Assembly: GCA_015654745.1 (NCBI GenBank)
Contig: JAATGH010000471.1
Span: forward strand, 1-34,928
DNA: 34,928 bases
Direction: 5' to 3'
Origin: Enterobacterales bacterium
GTDB lineage: Bacteria > Pseudomonadota > Gammaproteobacteria > Enterobacterales > Enterobacteriaceae
Every line of letters begins with the position of its first letter. Within the stretch, counting starts at the first letter, position 1. The notes beneath the pieces are model-generated. The model did not search any database. It was given only the letters and a program-made list of their open reading frames with translations, and was not told the DNA's origin. A program made the position numbers and the translations under genes. Shown in pieces: positions 27,899 through 34,928 of this stretch.

Positions 27899-28309
27899 CT
27901 TGTCCTTTATCATTAGATACCCGTAACTTGACATAGGTTGAGTAAATATAGTTAGTCACTATCGCCTATTAATTTGAAGATAATTATATACATATATCCT
28001 AAATAATTCGACGTCCAGAAAGGCGAATTTCCCCTTTTCGATCCGTGGCGGCGTAGTTCGAGCCCATTCACCTGGACTACTTGCCCGTGCCGGCGCTAAA
28101 CATCATATATATGACGCCGTTGCGCGTTCGGCAAGGGTGAGGGCATAGACGCGGGATTAAGGTTCGGATGATTGATAAACCTGTTAGAGGTTGCATCCAT
28201 AGCAAGGCTCTTATATTATCCAAAATTCTCCTGAAAATTAAAGTCGATTTTTTATTACCAGATATGGGTAATAAATGATGAGTGATAGTTAATATGGTAG
28301 GCATCTTTT
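27899..28309. other. Gene-poor stretch before the luxR-type gene
   Basis: No supported gene. The first part is AT-rich. A perfect 12-bp AT palindrome (TCATATATATGA) lies at 28103-28114. A minus-strand frame at 28077-28304 has no ribosome binding site. No lux-box-like 20-bp dyad is obvious by eye. Confidence 0.5.
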
Positions 28310-29041
28310 ATGGAAAAACCCTTAGACGATAATCAGGATTTCTTTATCCAACTGATAAAAAGAGAAATCAAGCTTTACCTAGTCAGACTATTCAAAAACA
28401 CCAGCTCGTTCTGTTTCGCCTACTTTATGATGAATAAATTGGACAGCTTCCCTATTTCAATTATATCCGATTATCCAACCGGTTGGTTGAACCAGTACCG
28501 CAGCTATGGCTATCAAAAAATCGATCCCGTGGTGCTTATTGCCAGCCGTAAAGTTTCGCCTTTTTTATGGCCAGACAATCCCGCGCTTATTCGGCAGCAT
28601 AGCTTCTTTCGGTTGTCAAAATACTACCGGTTGGACAGTGGCTATACATTTATCCTTCATGACGGTGATAACAATTTAGCAACATTTAGCATCAGCAATC
28701 GGCAAGGCAGCGCGGAGTTTTATCGTTTAGTCGAGCAAAATAGTGAAAAACTTCAAATGCTGCTGATTAATACTCATGAGAAAGTGATGAGTTATCTTAA
28801 CGCCCGCCTGCCGTTATTGCCGTTGCATGGTGAAATGCCGCCGATCCAGCCGCTGTCGCCGCGAGAAAAAGAAGTGTTGTTTTGGGCCAGCGTGGGTAAG
28901 ACCTATGGTGAGGTGGCGACTATTCTGGCAATACGGGAAGGTACGGTAAAGTTCCATATAAGAAATGTCATTGAAAAACTCGGCGTTTCCAATGCAAAAC
29001 ATGCTATTACCAGAGCAGTGGAGCTAAAATTATTTAGTTGA
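28310..29041 (+). CDS. LuxR-type quorum-sensing regulator of the ExpR/EsaR group
   Basis: A 243-residue acyl-homoserine-lactone receptor/regulator. The key residues of the ligand domain are present: Trp59, Tyr63, Asp72-Pro73, Trp87 and Gly111 (TraR Trp57, Tyr61, Asp70, Pro71, Trp85, Gly113). The C-terminal LuxR HTH is at about 183-240 (LSPREKEVLFWASVGKTYGE, GTVKFHIRNVIEKLGV, NAKHAI). The segments DPVV, NGYTF-like SGYTFILHD and WASVGKTY are typical of the ExpR/EsaR/VirR group of soft-rot and related enterobacteria, several of which are active without ligand and released by it. No luxI-type synthase is in the window, so it is a solo here or its partner lies elsewhere. Confidence 0.9.
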   Translation: MEKPLDDNQDFFIQLIKREIKLYLVRLFKNTSSFCFAYFMMNKLDSFPISIISDYPTGWLNQYRSYGYQKIDPVVLIASRKVSPFLWPDNPALIRQHSFFRLSKYYRLDSGYTFILHDGDNNLATFSISNRQGSAEFYRLVEQNSEKLQMLLINTHEKVMSYLNARLPLLPLHGEMPPIQPLSPREKEVLFWASVGKTYGEVATILAIREGTVKFHIRNVIEKLGVSNAKHAITRAVELKLFS

Positions 29042-29235
29042 TATTTTGTTTATGGTACCACCAGGTTAACGTCTAATGGAAATTGTAATTATCATCGCGA
29101 GTATTGTAGCCACTGGTCTCGATAATGCCCAGGATGTTCTTTATGGTTTAATTTTGGTTTAACAAGAGGTGAATGTGCCCTTGGTATTTAATGATATTAT
29201 ACTCCGGCCTTTGACTGTTATTTAACAAGGTCGTT

Positions 29236-29550
29236 ATGTATAGAGTTATTTTGTGTTGTTTATTGTTTCCCCAATCAGGTTTTGTATTTTCAAATGAAAA
29301 TATTTATAATGATATTATAGATAGATTAATGAATGGGGATGTTATTGAATGCGGCGGCGAACCGGTGTGGAAAATAACGTTGCCGTTTAATAACGATTGT
29401 TGGATGGCCGGGCGGCTTGAGGCTCTGGCACGATCAGGTTTTACCCGGCGGCAGGAAGGATCTTCGTCCTGGCTGCTTACGCCCGCCGTGCCCCCGAATG
29501 CGCCGGGGCGGGCGGATGCTTGCCTCGGCCGAATGCTTGTGCGGCCTTGA
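29236..29550 (+). CDS. Small hypothetical protein, possibly exported
   Basis: A 104-residue frame with AAGG five bases before the ATG. It opens with a hydrophobic stretch (YRVILCCLLFPQSGFVF) that could be a short signal peptide, then an alpha-helical NIYNDIIDRLMNGDVIECGG and a segment LEALARSGFTRRQEGSSSWLLTPA that looks like a helix plus wing. The two cysteines after the signal (ECGG, NDCW) could form a disulfide. Base composition shifts from AT-rich to GC-rich in mid-gene, so the 3' part may be of different origin. I do not recognise the family. It ends 48 bp before the TPP riboswitch. Confidence 0.5.
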   Translation: MYRVILCCLLFPQSGFVFSNENIYNDIIDRLMNGDVIECGGEPVWKITLPFNNDCWMAGRLEALARSGFTRRQEGSSSWLLTPAVPPNAPGRADACLGRMLVRP

Positions 29551-29561
29551 CACACCCCCTG

Positions 29562-29590
29562 TTGACCTTTTACGCGCCTGACCGGATAAT
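29562..29590 (+). promoter_or_regulatory. thiMD promoter
   Basis: The -35 TTGACC (29562-29567) and the -10 GATAAT (29585-29590) have an optimal 17-bp spacer. Transcription would start near 29597, just at the 5' edge of the riboswitch. Confidence 0.7.
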
Positions 29591-29598
29591 CGCCACAC

Positions 29599-29734
29599 AT
29601 GACTCGGGGTGTCCATCGATACGCGTTGGACTGAGATTTTACCCGTATTACCTGATCTGGATAATGCCAGCGTAGGGAAGTCGCGGTCTCTCGCACCACT
29701 GGGTCCGTGTTCCCTACCGCCGACTGGGAGCAAC
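29599..29734 (+). ncRNA. TPP riboswitch (THI element) with translational expression platform
   Basis: The aptamer (about 29599-29683) contains the conserved CTGAGA, ACCTGATCTGGATAAT and GCCAGCGTAGGGAA blocks, closed by GACTC/GTC at its ends. In the platform, TTCCCTAC (29710-29717) is the exact complement of the aptamer 3' strand GTAGGGAA (29672-29679). The overlapping GTTCCC (29709-29714) can instead pair with GGGAGC (29726-29731), which holds the thiM ribosome binding site. With TPP bound the aptamer strand is occupied and the ribosome binding site is hidden; without TPP it is free. This is the E. coli thiM logic. Confidence 0.95.
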
Positions 29735-30529
29735 ATGACCACTCAACCGACAGAACTACCCGGCTTAAGCGCCGCCTCTTCTCTTGACCTGCTGCGCCAG
29801 CGTGCGCCGCTGGTACACTGTTTAACCAATGACGTCGTCCAGGGTTTTACCGCCAATACGCTGCTTGCCATCGGCGCCGCGCCGGCCATGGTGATTGAAC
29901 CCCGCGAGGCCGCGCAGTTCAGCGCCATGGCGGACGCCGTGCTCATCAATATAGGTACGTTGAGCCACCGGGGCGCCGAGGCGATGATGGCCGCCATACT
30001 CGGCGCCAACCAGGCCGGCGTCCCTTGGGTGCTGGATCCGGTAGCGGTGGGGGCCTTGACCTATCGCACGGAATTCGCATTATCTATCCTGCCGTTGAAG
30101 CCCGTGGCCATTCGCGCCAACGCGTCCGAAATTCTGGCGCTGGCCGGCGAGCCGAGCCTGGGCCGCGGCGTGGATAGCTCGGATGACTCGCTCTTCGCGC
30201 TGCCGGCCGCCGGCCGCCTGGCCAGAGATTATGACACGCTGGTCGCCATCACCGGCAGGGTGGATTTTATCACCGATGGTGAACGGGTGTGGTCAGTGGC
30301 GGATGGCGATCCGCTGATGACCCGCGTTACCGGTACCGGCTGCGCGTTATCGGCGGTGGTGGCGGCCTTTTGCTCCCTGCCGGGAGACCGGTTGCAACAT
30401 GTGGCCACGGCCTGTCGGGTTATGGCGCGCGCCGGCCGCTTGGCGGCCTCGGCGTCGGCGGGTCCCGGTAGCTTTGCGGTGGCATTCCTTGATCGGTTAT
30501 ATGCCATGCAGGGTGGTGATTTACAATGA
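29735..30529 (+). CDS. thiM: Hydroxyethylthiazole kinase
   Basis: A 264-residue salvage kinase (E. coli ThiM has 262) that phosphorylates 4-methyl-5-(2-hydroxyethyl)thiazole for thiamine synthesis. It has the ribokinase-like fold with [54 protein letters not shown] and the catalytic [15 protein letters not shown]. The ATG at 29735 follows GGGAG (four-base spacing); the frame open upstream runs through the riboswitch and is not coding. It shares a 4-bp overlap (ATGA) with thiD. Confidence 0.97.
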   Translation: MTTQPTELPGLSAASSLDLLRQRAPLVHCLTNDVVQGFTANTLLAIGAAPAMVIEPREAAQFSAMADAVLINIGTLSHRGAEAMMAAILGANQAGVPWVLDPVAVGALTYRTEFALSILPLKPVAIRANASEILALAGEPSLGRGVDSSDDSLFALPAAGRLARDYDTLVAITGRVDFITDGERVWSVADGDPLMTRVTGTGCALSAVVAAFCSLPGDRLQHVATACRVMARAGRLAASASAGPGSFAVAFLDRLYAMQGGDLQ

Positions 30530-31329
30530 AACGTAGCGTTAACGTGCTCAGCATTGCAGGTACCGATCCCAGCGGCGGCGCGGGTATCCAGGCGGATATC
30601 AAGACCTTTTCGGCCCTTGGCTGCTATGGTACCTCGGTGATTACCGCCCTGGTGGCGCAAAATACCCGTGGTGTTCAATCAATCTATCCCATCCCGGCGC
30701 AGTTTGTGGGGGAACAAATGGATTCGGTGCTGAGCGATGTGCGCATTGACAGCGCGAAAATCGGCATGCTAGGTCAGGCGGCGATTGTACAAACCGTGGC
30801 GGAAAAGCTGCGGCAGTATCCGATTCCGTTTGTCGTGCTCGATACCGTGATGGTGGCGAAAAGCGGTGATTTTTTATTGGCGCCGGAGGCGATTGGCGCG
30901 GTCCGCGACCTGCTGTTGCCGTTGGTCTCCATTATTACCCCTAATCTGCATGAGGCGGCGGCGCTGCTAGGCTGTCGTCCGGCCGCTACCGAACGGGAAA
31001 TGTGTGAGCAGGGGCGGGCGTTGCTCGCCTTAGGTTGCCGGGCGGTGGTGATGAAGGGCGGCCACCTGGACGGCCAGCGTAGCCCGGATTGGCTGATTAC
31101 CGCCATGGACGCCGTGCGTGTTGATGCCCTCCGGGTCAATACTCGTCACACCCACGGCACGGGCTGCACGCTGTCCGCGGCGCTGGCGGCATTACGCCCG
31201 CGGCACGACGATTGGGCGCAAACGCTGCGCGCGGCTAAAGCGTGGCTACAGCAGGCGCTGCTGCATGCCGATGAGTTACAGGTTGGTGAGGGTATCGGAC
31301 CGGTCCATCATTTCCACCAGTGGTGGTGA
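30526..31329 (+). CDS. thiD: Hydroxymethylpyrimidine (phosphate) kinase
   Basis: A 267-residue bifunctional kinase that makes HMP-PP in thiamine synthesis and salvage. It has [18 protein letters not shown] at the substrate pocket, [33 protein letters not shown] and the catalytic [15 protein letters not shown]. The length matches E. coli ThiD (266). Translationally coupled to thiM by a 4-bp overlap. Its last 54 bases overlap the 3' end of the convergent hypothetical gene. Confidence 0.97.
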   Translation: MKRSVNVLSIAGTDPSGGAGIQADIKTFSALGCYGTSVITALVAQNTRGVQSIYPIPAQFVGEQMDSVLSDVRIDSAKIGMLGQAAIVQTVAEKLRQYPIPFVVLDTVMVAKSGDFLLAPEAIGAVRDLLLPLVSIITPNLHEAAALLGCRPAATEREMCEQGRALLALGCRAVVMKGGHLDGQRSPDWLITAMDAVRVDALRVNTRHTHGTGCTLSAALAALRPRHDDWAQTLRAAKAWLQQALLHADELQVGEGIGPVHHFHQWW

Positions 31330-32190
31330 CATACCGGATAAGATCCCTTCGGCGAAGCTCAGCAACGAGAGCGCATTTTGCAAATGGCGGGCATCGAAGG
31401 CGTTGAGTAAATAACTGGTTTCAGCCCGCTGTGGTCGAATGCGCAGCGAGGGCAGAGGGGGTGCGTTGCGTTTTTCCGGTAAGGCCGTATAAATATACCC
31501 CGGCTGTATCTGGTTTTGCTCGTCGCGCCATGACAATTGCAGCGCGGGGAATGGGCTTAGGCAGCGGCTGATAAACACGTTGCCGGCCCAAAATCCTTCG
31601 TATTCACCATCCTTTTGCAATCGTTTACCGCTAAACTGCGGGGCCTCAACCCAACGGGCCAGCGCGGCAGGAGTAATCGCCTGCTGAATTTGATTCCATA
31701 AGGGGGTGTCGTTTTCCAGTTGCCAGCAGGCCATGCCGATATAATCGTTCAACGCCTGCCAGTCCAACTCCAATTGCCGCATCATTGGCTTATCGGTCAT
31801 ATTGCGATATTGAATCAGCGGGCTGATGAGTTCACCCAGCGTATTGTAGGTAATCAGCGTCATGGTGCGGGGTTTACGGTGAAAAGAGAGCCACAGGATA
31901 AACTTGGGGATACGGAATTTTATCGACTGCACGCTAAGACGATACTGATTCTCCTTAGTGAGCACAAACCCATTCGAGGTGCCGCGTTTTTCATGGTAAT
32001 TGTGAATCACCACCACGCTGTCGGGGCCCATCCAACCGGTAATGTAATGTTCCTTGTCACTATCGGTGACTTTCATATCCGCCACCATGGCGCAGAGTTT
32101 TTTTTCATCCACAGTGGCTAAAGGATGTGTTTCTCCCGCGCTGTAGTAGAGCGTTTGTGGGGTGGGTTGGGAGGGTACAAAAGCTTGCAT
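31276..32190 (-). CDS. Hypothetical protein overlapping the thiD tail
   Basis: A 304-residue, probably cytoplasmic protein without signal peptide or transmembrane helices. I do not recognise the family. Visible features are YHEKRGTSNGFVLTKENQYR, a central helical part (MRQLELDWQALNDYIGMACW) and a tryptophan/proline-rich C-terminal half. I chose the ATG at 32190, which has AGGA seven bases upstream; an earlier in-frame ATG at 32214 has none. The 3' ends of this gene and thiD overlap by 54 bp on opposite strands, so the C-terminus of each is fixed by the other's sequence. Confidence 0.75.
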   Translation of the reverse strand: MQAFVPSQPTPQTLYYSAGETHPLATVDEKKLCAMVADMKVTDSDKEHYITGWMGPDSVVVIHNYHEKRGTSNGFVLTKENQYRLSVQSIKFRIPKFILWLSFHRKPRTMTLITYNTLGELISPLIQYRNMTDKPMMRQLELDWQALNDYIGMACWQLENDTPLWNQIQQAITPAALARWVEAPQFSGKRLQKDGEYEGFWAGNVFISRCLSPFPALQLSWRDEQNQIQPGYIYTALPEKRNAPPLPSLRIRPQRAETSYLLNAFDARHLQNALSLLSFAEGILSGMSPPLVEMMDRSDTLTNL

Positions 32191-32522
32191 TATTACGTCC
32201 TGGACCGGCAACATGGCCTATAGATTACCCTAAGTTGTTATACAAGTTCTTGCGTCACCCCTTTCTTACTGCCAATTCTGTGCGGAAGATCAAATACTCG
32301 AGCGTAAAAAATACCGGCCATACCATGGCGATGTGCGGCATTAGGAACTAGGATTGGACTGCTCACCCGGAAAATGTCCCGGCTTGAGAAATTCCCCTTT
32401 CCACTGGTCGACAGTTTTATGCCGCACCTAAGGCAATGTTCCGCTATAGCGCGTAATCGCCAGCGGTTCCCTGGCCACCCGCGCAAGGCACTGCCTAGAA
32501 TCCATTTATGGAGGCTATTATT
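32191..32522. other. Divergent intergenic region before fbaB
   Basis: No supported gene. It should hold the promoters of fbaB and of the divergent hypothetical gene. I see no convincing Cra site (E. coli fbaB is Cra-regulated) and no stable hairpin. A minus-strand frame at 32238-32486 lacks a ribosome binding site. Confidence 0.5.
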
Positions 32523-33575
32523 ATGACCGATATTTCATCACTGTTAGGTAAAGACGCCGCAACGCTACTGGAACACCGTTGTACCACCATTCCCGCCGAA
32601 CATTTGTGCTTGCCGGGCAGCGATTATGTTGATCGGGTCATGATCGATAACGCCCGTTCTCCGGTCGTTCTGCGCAACATGCAAACCTTGTTTAACACTG
32701 GCCGTCTGGGCGGCACCGGATATCTTTCCATCTTACCGGTGGATCAAGGCGTCGAGCATTCCGCCGGTGCGTCCTTTGCCGCTAATCCCCAGTATTTTGA
32801 TCCGAAAAATATTGTTGAACTGGCAATAGAAGCCGGCTGTAACTGCGTCGCCTCGACCTATGGCGTCCTGGCGGCGGTGTCACGCCGTTATGCCCACCGC
32901 ATTCCCTTCTTGGTTAAAATTAATCATAACGAGACCCTAAGTTATCCTACCCAGTACGATCAAACCCTTTATGCCAGCGTTGATCAGGCCTTCGATCTGG
33001 GCGCGGTGGCGATCGGTGCGACTATCTATTTCGGCTCGGAGCAGTCGCGGCGGCAAATTGAAGAGGTCTCCGCCGCATTTGCCCGCGCCCACGAACTGGG
33101 TTTGGTCACGGTGCTATGGGCATATTTGCGCAATCCAGCCTTCAAAAAAGACGGGGTGGACTATCATGCCAGCGCTGATTTAACCGGTCAGGCCAATCAT
33201 CTGGCCGCAACCATCGGCGCTGATATTGTGAAACAGAAACTGGCTGAAAATAACGGCGGCTATAAAGCGGTTAATTTTGGCTATACCGATGAGCGGGTTT
33301 ATACGTCGCTGACGTCGGCAAACCCCATTGATTTGGTACGCTATCAACTGGCTAACTGCTACATGGGTCGCGCTGGCCTGATCAATTCCGGCGGAGCGTC
33401 GTTAGGGGAGACGGATCTGGCGGAATCCATCCGTACGGCGGTCATTAATAAGCGGGCCGGCGGGATGGGGGTGATCATGGGACGCAAAGCGTTCAAACGC
33501 CCCATGAACGATGGGGTCGCGTTGATTCACGCGGTGCAGGATGTCTATTTGGACCCGTCAATTACCATCGCCTGA
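32523..33575 (+). CDS. fbaB: Class I fructose-bisphosphate aldolase
   Basis: A 350-residue protein, the same length as E. coli FbaB. It cleaves fructose 1,6-bisphosphate by a Schiff-base mechanism and belongs to the DhnA-type archaeal/bacterial class I aldolases. The sequence is nearly collinear with E. coli: [55 protein letters not shown] and [20 protein letters not shown], with the likely Schiff-base lysine in IVKQK. GGAGG lies eight bases before the ATG at 32523. In E. coli the enzyme is used mainly for gluconeogenic growth. Confidence 0.97.
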   Translation: MTDISSLLGKDAATLLEHRCTTIPAEHLCLPGSDYVDRVMIDNARSPVVLRNMQTLFNTGRLGGTGYLSILPVDQGVEHSAGASFAANPQYFDPKNIVELAIEAGCNCVASTYGVLAAVSRRYAHRIPFLVKINHNETLSYPTQYDQTLYASVDQAFDLGAVAIGATIYFGSEQSRRQIEEVSAAFARAHELGLVTVLWAYLRNPAFKKDGVDYHASADLTGQANHLAATIGADIVKQKLAENNGGYKAVNFGYTDERVYTSLTSANPIDLVRYQLANCYMGRAGLINSGGASLGETDLAESIRTAVINKRAGGMGVIMGRKAFKRPMNDGVALIHAVQDVYLDPSITIA

Positions 33576-33704
33576 CCGGCAAAAGACTCAGCCGCCATCC
33601 GCGGCGATGGAGCAGGCCGGGACCCCCAGTGATATTCGGCGGGAGACGGCTAAAGGGAGTAAGGGACGTCCGTTGCAGGTCCGCGCGCGGGAAGGTTACG
33701 TAGC

Positions 33705-34616
33705 TTATTCAAGCAGCGGGCACATCGGCGGTAAACGGCAAGCCAGTGCCGCCGGTAACACCTGAATATGAAACCGTTTGCCTTTTAACGGTTCCCCGTC
33801 GAGGTTGAAGGTCACCTTGTGGGGTGACACGATGTCAAGCCATGGCAGGGAAGCGGATATGACATGAGGGTTTTGCTCATCGCTGGTCAGGCTATTGAGC
33901 AAGATCGGCAACAGCGCCTCGGCGGCGAAAATACGCAATTGCAGTAAACCGTCGTTAATCAGGGCATCCGGACATAACGACTGCCCCCCTCCGGCCTGCC
34001 GGCCATTGCCGATACCGATGACCAGCGCGTCGCCCGCCCAGTGGAAATCCGGTCCGCGAATCTCGCAGCTGTCGGCCTTAAGCGTATCCATGCGCAGTAA
34101 CCCGTGAATAAAATAGGACGCCCCGCCCAAGGCGGATTTGAGCTTGGCGGGTGTTTCGGTGGTAATCCGGGTGCCAAACCCCCCGGTAGCCATATTAATA
34201 AAACAGCGGTCGTGATTAACCTGTGCGATATCGATATCGACCGGTTTTCCCACTATTGCCAGCAGCAGCGCCTTGTCCAGCTCAGATGGAATAGCCGCGC
34301 TAAGGGCAAAATCATTAGCGGTGCCCAGCGGCAAAATACCCAGGCACGGGCGTTGCGCTGCCGGCAGCCGCGCCAACGCGCCGGCAATCTCGTTGATGGT
34401 GCCGTCCCCGCCGCCGGCGATCACCGTCTCCGCCTTAAGGTCCACCGCCTCCTGGACGTAGCGCAACGCGTCGCCCTGTTCCCAGGTGACCCGCACGTAA
34501 ATCGGATAACCGGCTTTCCGGTGTTGGAGCACCACGAGCCTAAGCTGCTCATTACCCGCGTTTTTACCATTGAGTATCAGCATCGACGCGGGCGGTAGTG
34601 ACATGGTTGATTCCAT
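33705..34616 (-). CDS. yegS: Lipid kinase YegS
   Basis: A 303-residue member of the diacylglycerol kinase catalytic-domain family; E. coli YegS (299) is a metal-dependent phosphatidylglycerol kinase. It has the ATP-site motif [44 protein letters not shown] and the C-terminal [17 protein letters not shown] precedes the ATG at 34616 with nine-base spacing; the ATG four codons later (34604) is an alternative. The open frame continues upstream to 34805, but that part coincides with the cyaR RNA gene and is not coding. Confidence 0.95.
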   Translation of the reverse strand: MESTMSLPPASMLILNGKNAGNEQLRLVVLQHRKAGYPIYVRVTWEQGDALRYVQEAVDLKAETVIAGGGDGTINEIAGALARLPAAQRPCLGILPLGTANDFALSAAIPSELDKALLLAIVGKPVDIDIAQVNHDRCFINMATGGFGTRITTETPAKLKSALGGASYFIHGLLRMDTLKADSCEIRGPDFHWAGDALVIGIGNGRQAGGGQSLCPDALINDGLLQLRIFAAEALLPILLNSLTSDEQNPHVISASLPWLDIVSPHKVTFNLDGEPLKGKRFHIQVLPAALACRLPPMCPLLE

Positions 34617-34741
34617 TAATAGCAACCCTTGCGGTGATAGGCTGATCGGATACATAACCGCTTGCCAAAGAGTAATAACGGTAAACTGTAGCGGAGAAAT
34701 TGCCAATATACTAGAGCGTGGCGCGCCCGGATTGCGTCCAA

Positions 34742-34826
34742 TAAAAAGCCAGCTCAAGGGAGGATGAGCTGGCGAAAGAGGTGGTTCGTGGTAAAGCTGG
34801 GTCATTGTTTTGCATTTTGATTCAGC
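34742..34826 (-). ncRNA. cyaR: CyaR small regulatory RNA
   Basis: On the minus strand an 85-nt RNA starts GCTGAATC and carries CCAGCTTTACCACGAACC followed by ACCTCTTTCGCC, matching the conserved seed region of E. coli CyaR (87 nt). It ends in an intrinsic terminator: 9-bp stem GCCAGCTCA/TGAGCTGGC, loop TCCTCCCT, then TTTTTAT. The -10 and CRP-type site upstream fit the proposed 5' end. It lies just upstream of and codirectional with yegS, as in E. coli. CyaR is an Hfq-dependent, cAMP-CRP-activated RNA that pairs near the ribosome binding sites of ompX, luxS, nadE and others; target pairing here is inferred. Confidence 0.88.
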
Positions 34827-34832
34827 AAACGC

Positions 34833-34878
34833 ATCATACGCTTTGACCCGGTGGGTTAGTGTGACCCGATTCTAATTT
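34833..34878 (-). promoter_or_regulatory. cyaR promoter with class II CRP-like site
   Basis: The -10 is TATGAT on the minus strand (34833-34838), six bases before the proposed +1 at 34826, and there is no good -35. A CRP-like site, TGTGA-N6-TCTAA on the plus strand (34860-34875), is centred at 34867.5, that is -41.5, exactly the class II activator position. Confidence 0.7.
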
Positions 34879-34883
34879 CCAAC

Positions 34884-34928
34884 CTATACCCGTCATACTT
34901 CTCGCCGCAGGTACGTTGGCTGCATCGC
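34884..34928. repeat. Left part of an enterobacterial intergenic repeat
   Basis: The stretch starting CTATACCCGTCATACTTC and continuing with GCAGGTACGTTGGCTGC resembles a repeat found many times between genes in Yersinia, Serratia, Photorhabdus and related genomes. It runs off the right edge of the window, so its full extent is not visible. Confidence 0.5.

Noticed and set aside
29609-29734. N-terminal extension of ThiM
   Set aside because: It runs through the TPP riboswitch; the E. coli-like start is at 29735 behind GGGAG.
34617-34805. N-terminal extension of YegS by 63 residues
   Set aside because: The extension overlaps the CyaR RNA and its terminator, and E. coli YegS starts at the equivalent of 34604-34616, where a ribosome binding site is present.

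Overview
The window is a piece of an enterobacterial (Enterobacterales) chromosome. The housekeeping proteins (Der, YfgJ, XseA, GuaB, GuaA, ThiM, ThiD, FbaB, YegS) are close in length and motif to their Escherichia coli counterparts. Other traits point to a soft-rot, Serratia- or Sodalis-like lineage rather than E. coli: a protealysin-emfourin pair, an ExpR/EsaR-type LuxR protein, and an enterobacterial intergenic repeat at the right edge. The exact genus cannot be fixed from the sequence. Most of the DNA looks GC-rich; the two-component operon near 21.7-25.2 kb and the luxR region near 28-29.5 kb look clearly AT-richer.

Layout. (1) 1-1723: der (5' end cut by the window edge) and yfgJ. (2) 1745-11128: a block lying between yfgJ and xseA, which are neighbours in E. 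coli. It holds emfourin and protealysin, lacZ with a divergent lacI and E. coli-like control sites (operator, CRP-like site) but no lacY, then mqo and an MdtG-like exporter. (3) 11188-15959: xseA, and divergently guaB-guaA with a PurR-like box and terminators. (4) 16130-21608: a heptamer tandem repeat, then three regulator/enzyme pairs of electrophile- or redox-stress type: HxlR + alpha/beta hydrolase, a NemR-like TetR + an Hsp31-like DJ-1 protein sharing an operator motif, and HxlR + SDR. An unrecognised HTH protein lies among them. (5) 21741-25161: a compact operon mipA/ompV - response regulator - SoxS/Rob-like AraC protein - sensor kinase. (6) 25645-28309: yghU-type glutathione transferase, a DUF3750 protein, a GNAT acetyltransferase and a gene-poor stretch. 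(7) 28310-31329: solo LuxR regulator, a small possibly exported protein, and thiMD behind a TPP riboswitch with a readable expression platform. (8) 31276-34928: a hypothetical gene overlapping the thiD tail, fbaB, yegS, and upstream of yegS a CyaR small-RNA gene with its own CRP-type site.

How the parts connect. Carbon status (cAMP-CRP) probably reaches at least lacZ and cyaR. guaBA responds to purines and thiMD to thiamine pyrophosphate. The middle third looks like an accessory region of locally regulated detoxification and envelope-sensing modules. The least described unit is the four-gene mipA-RR-AraC-kinase operon, which has an 11-bp-period direct repeat in its promoter region. The best new structural call is cyaR.
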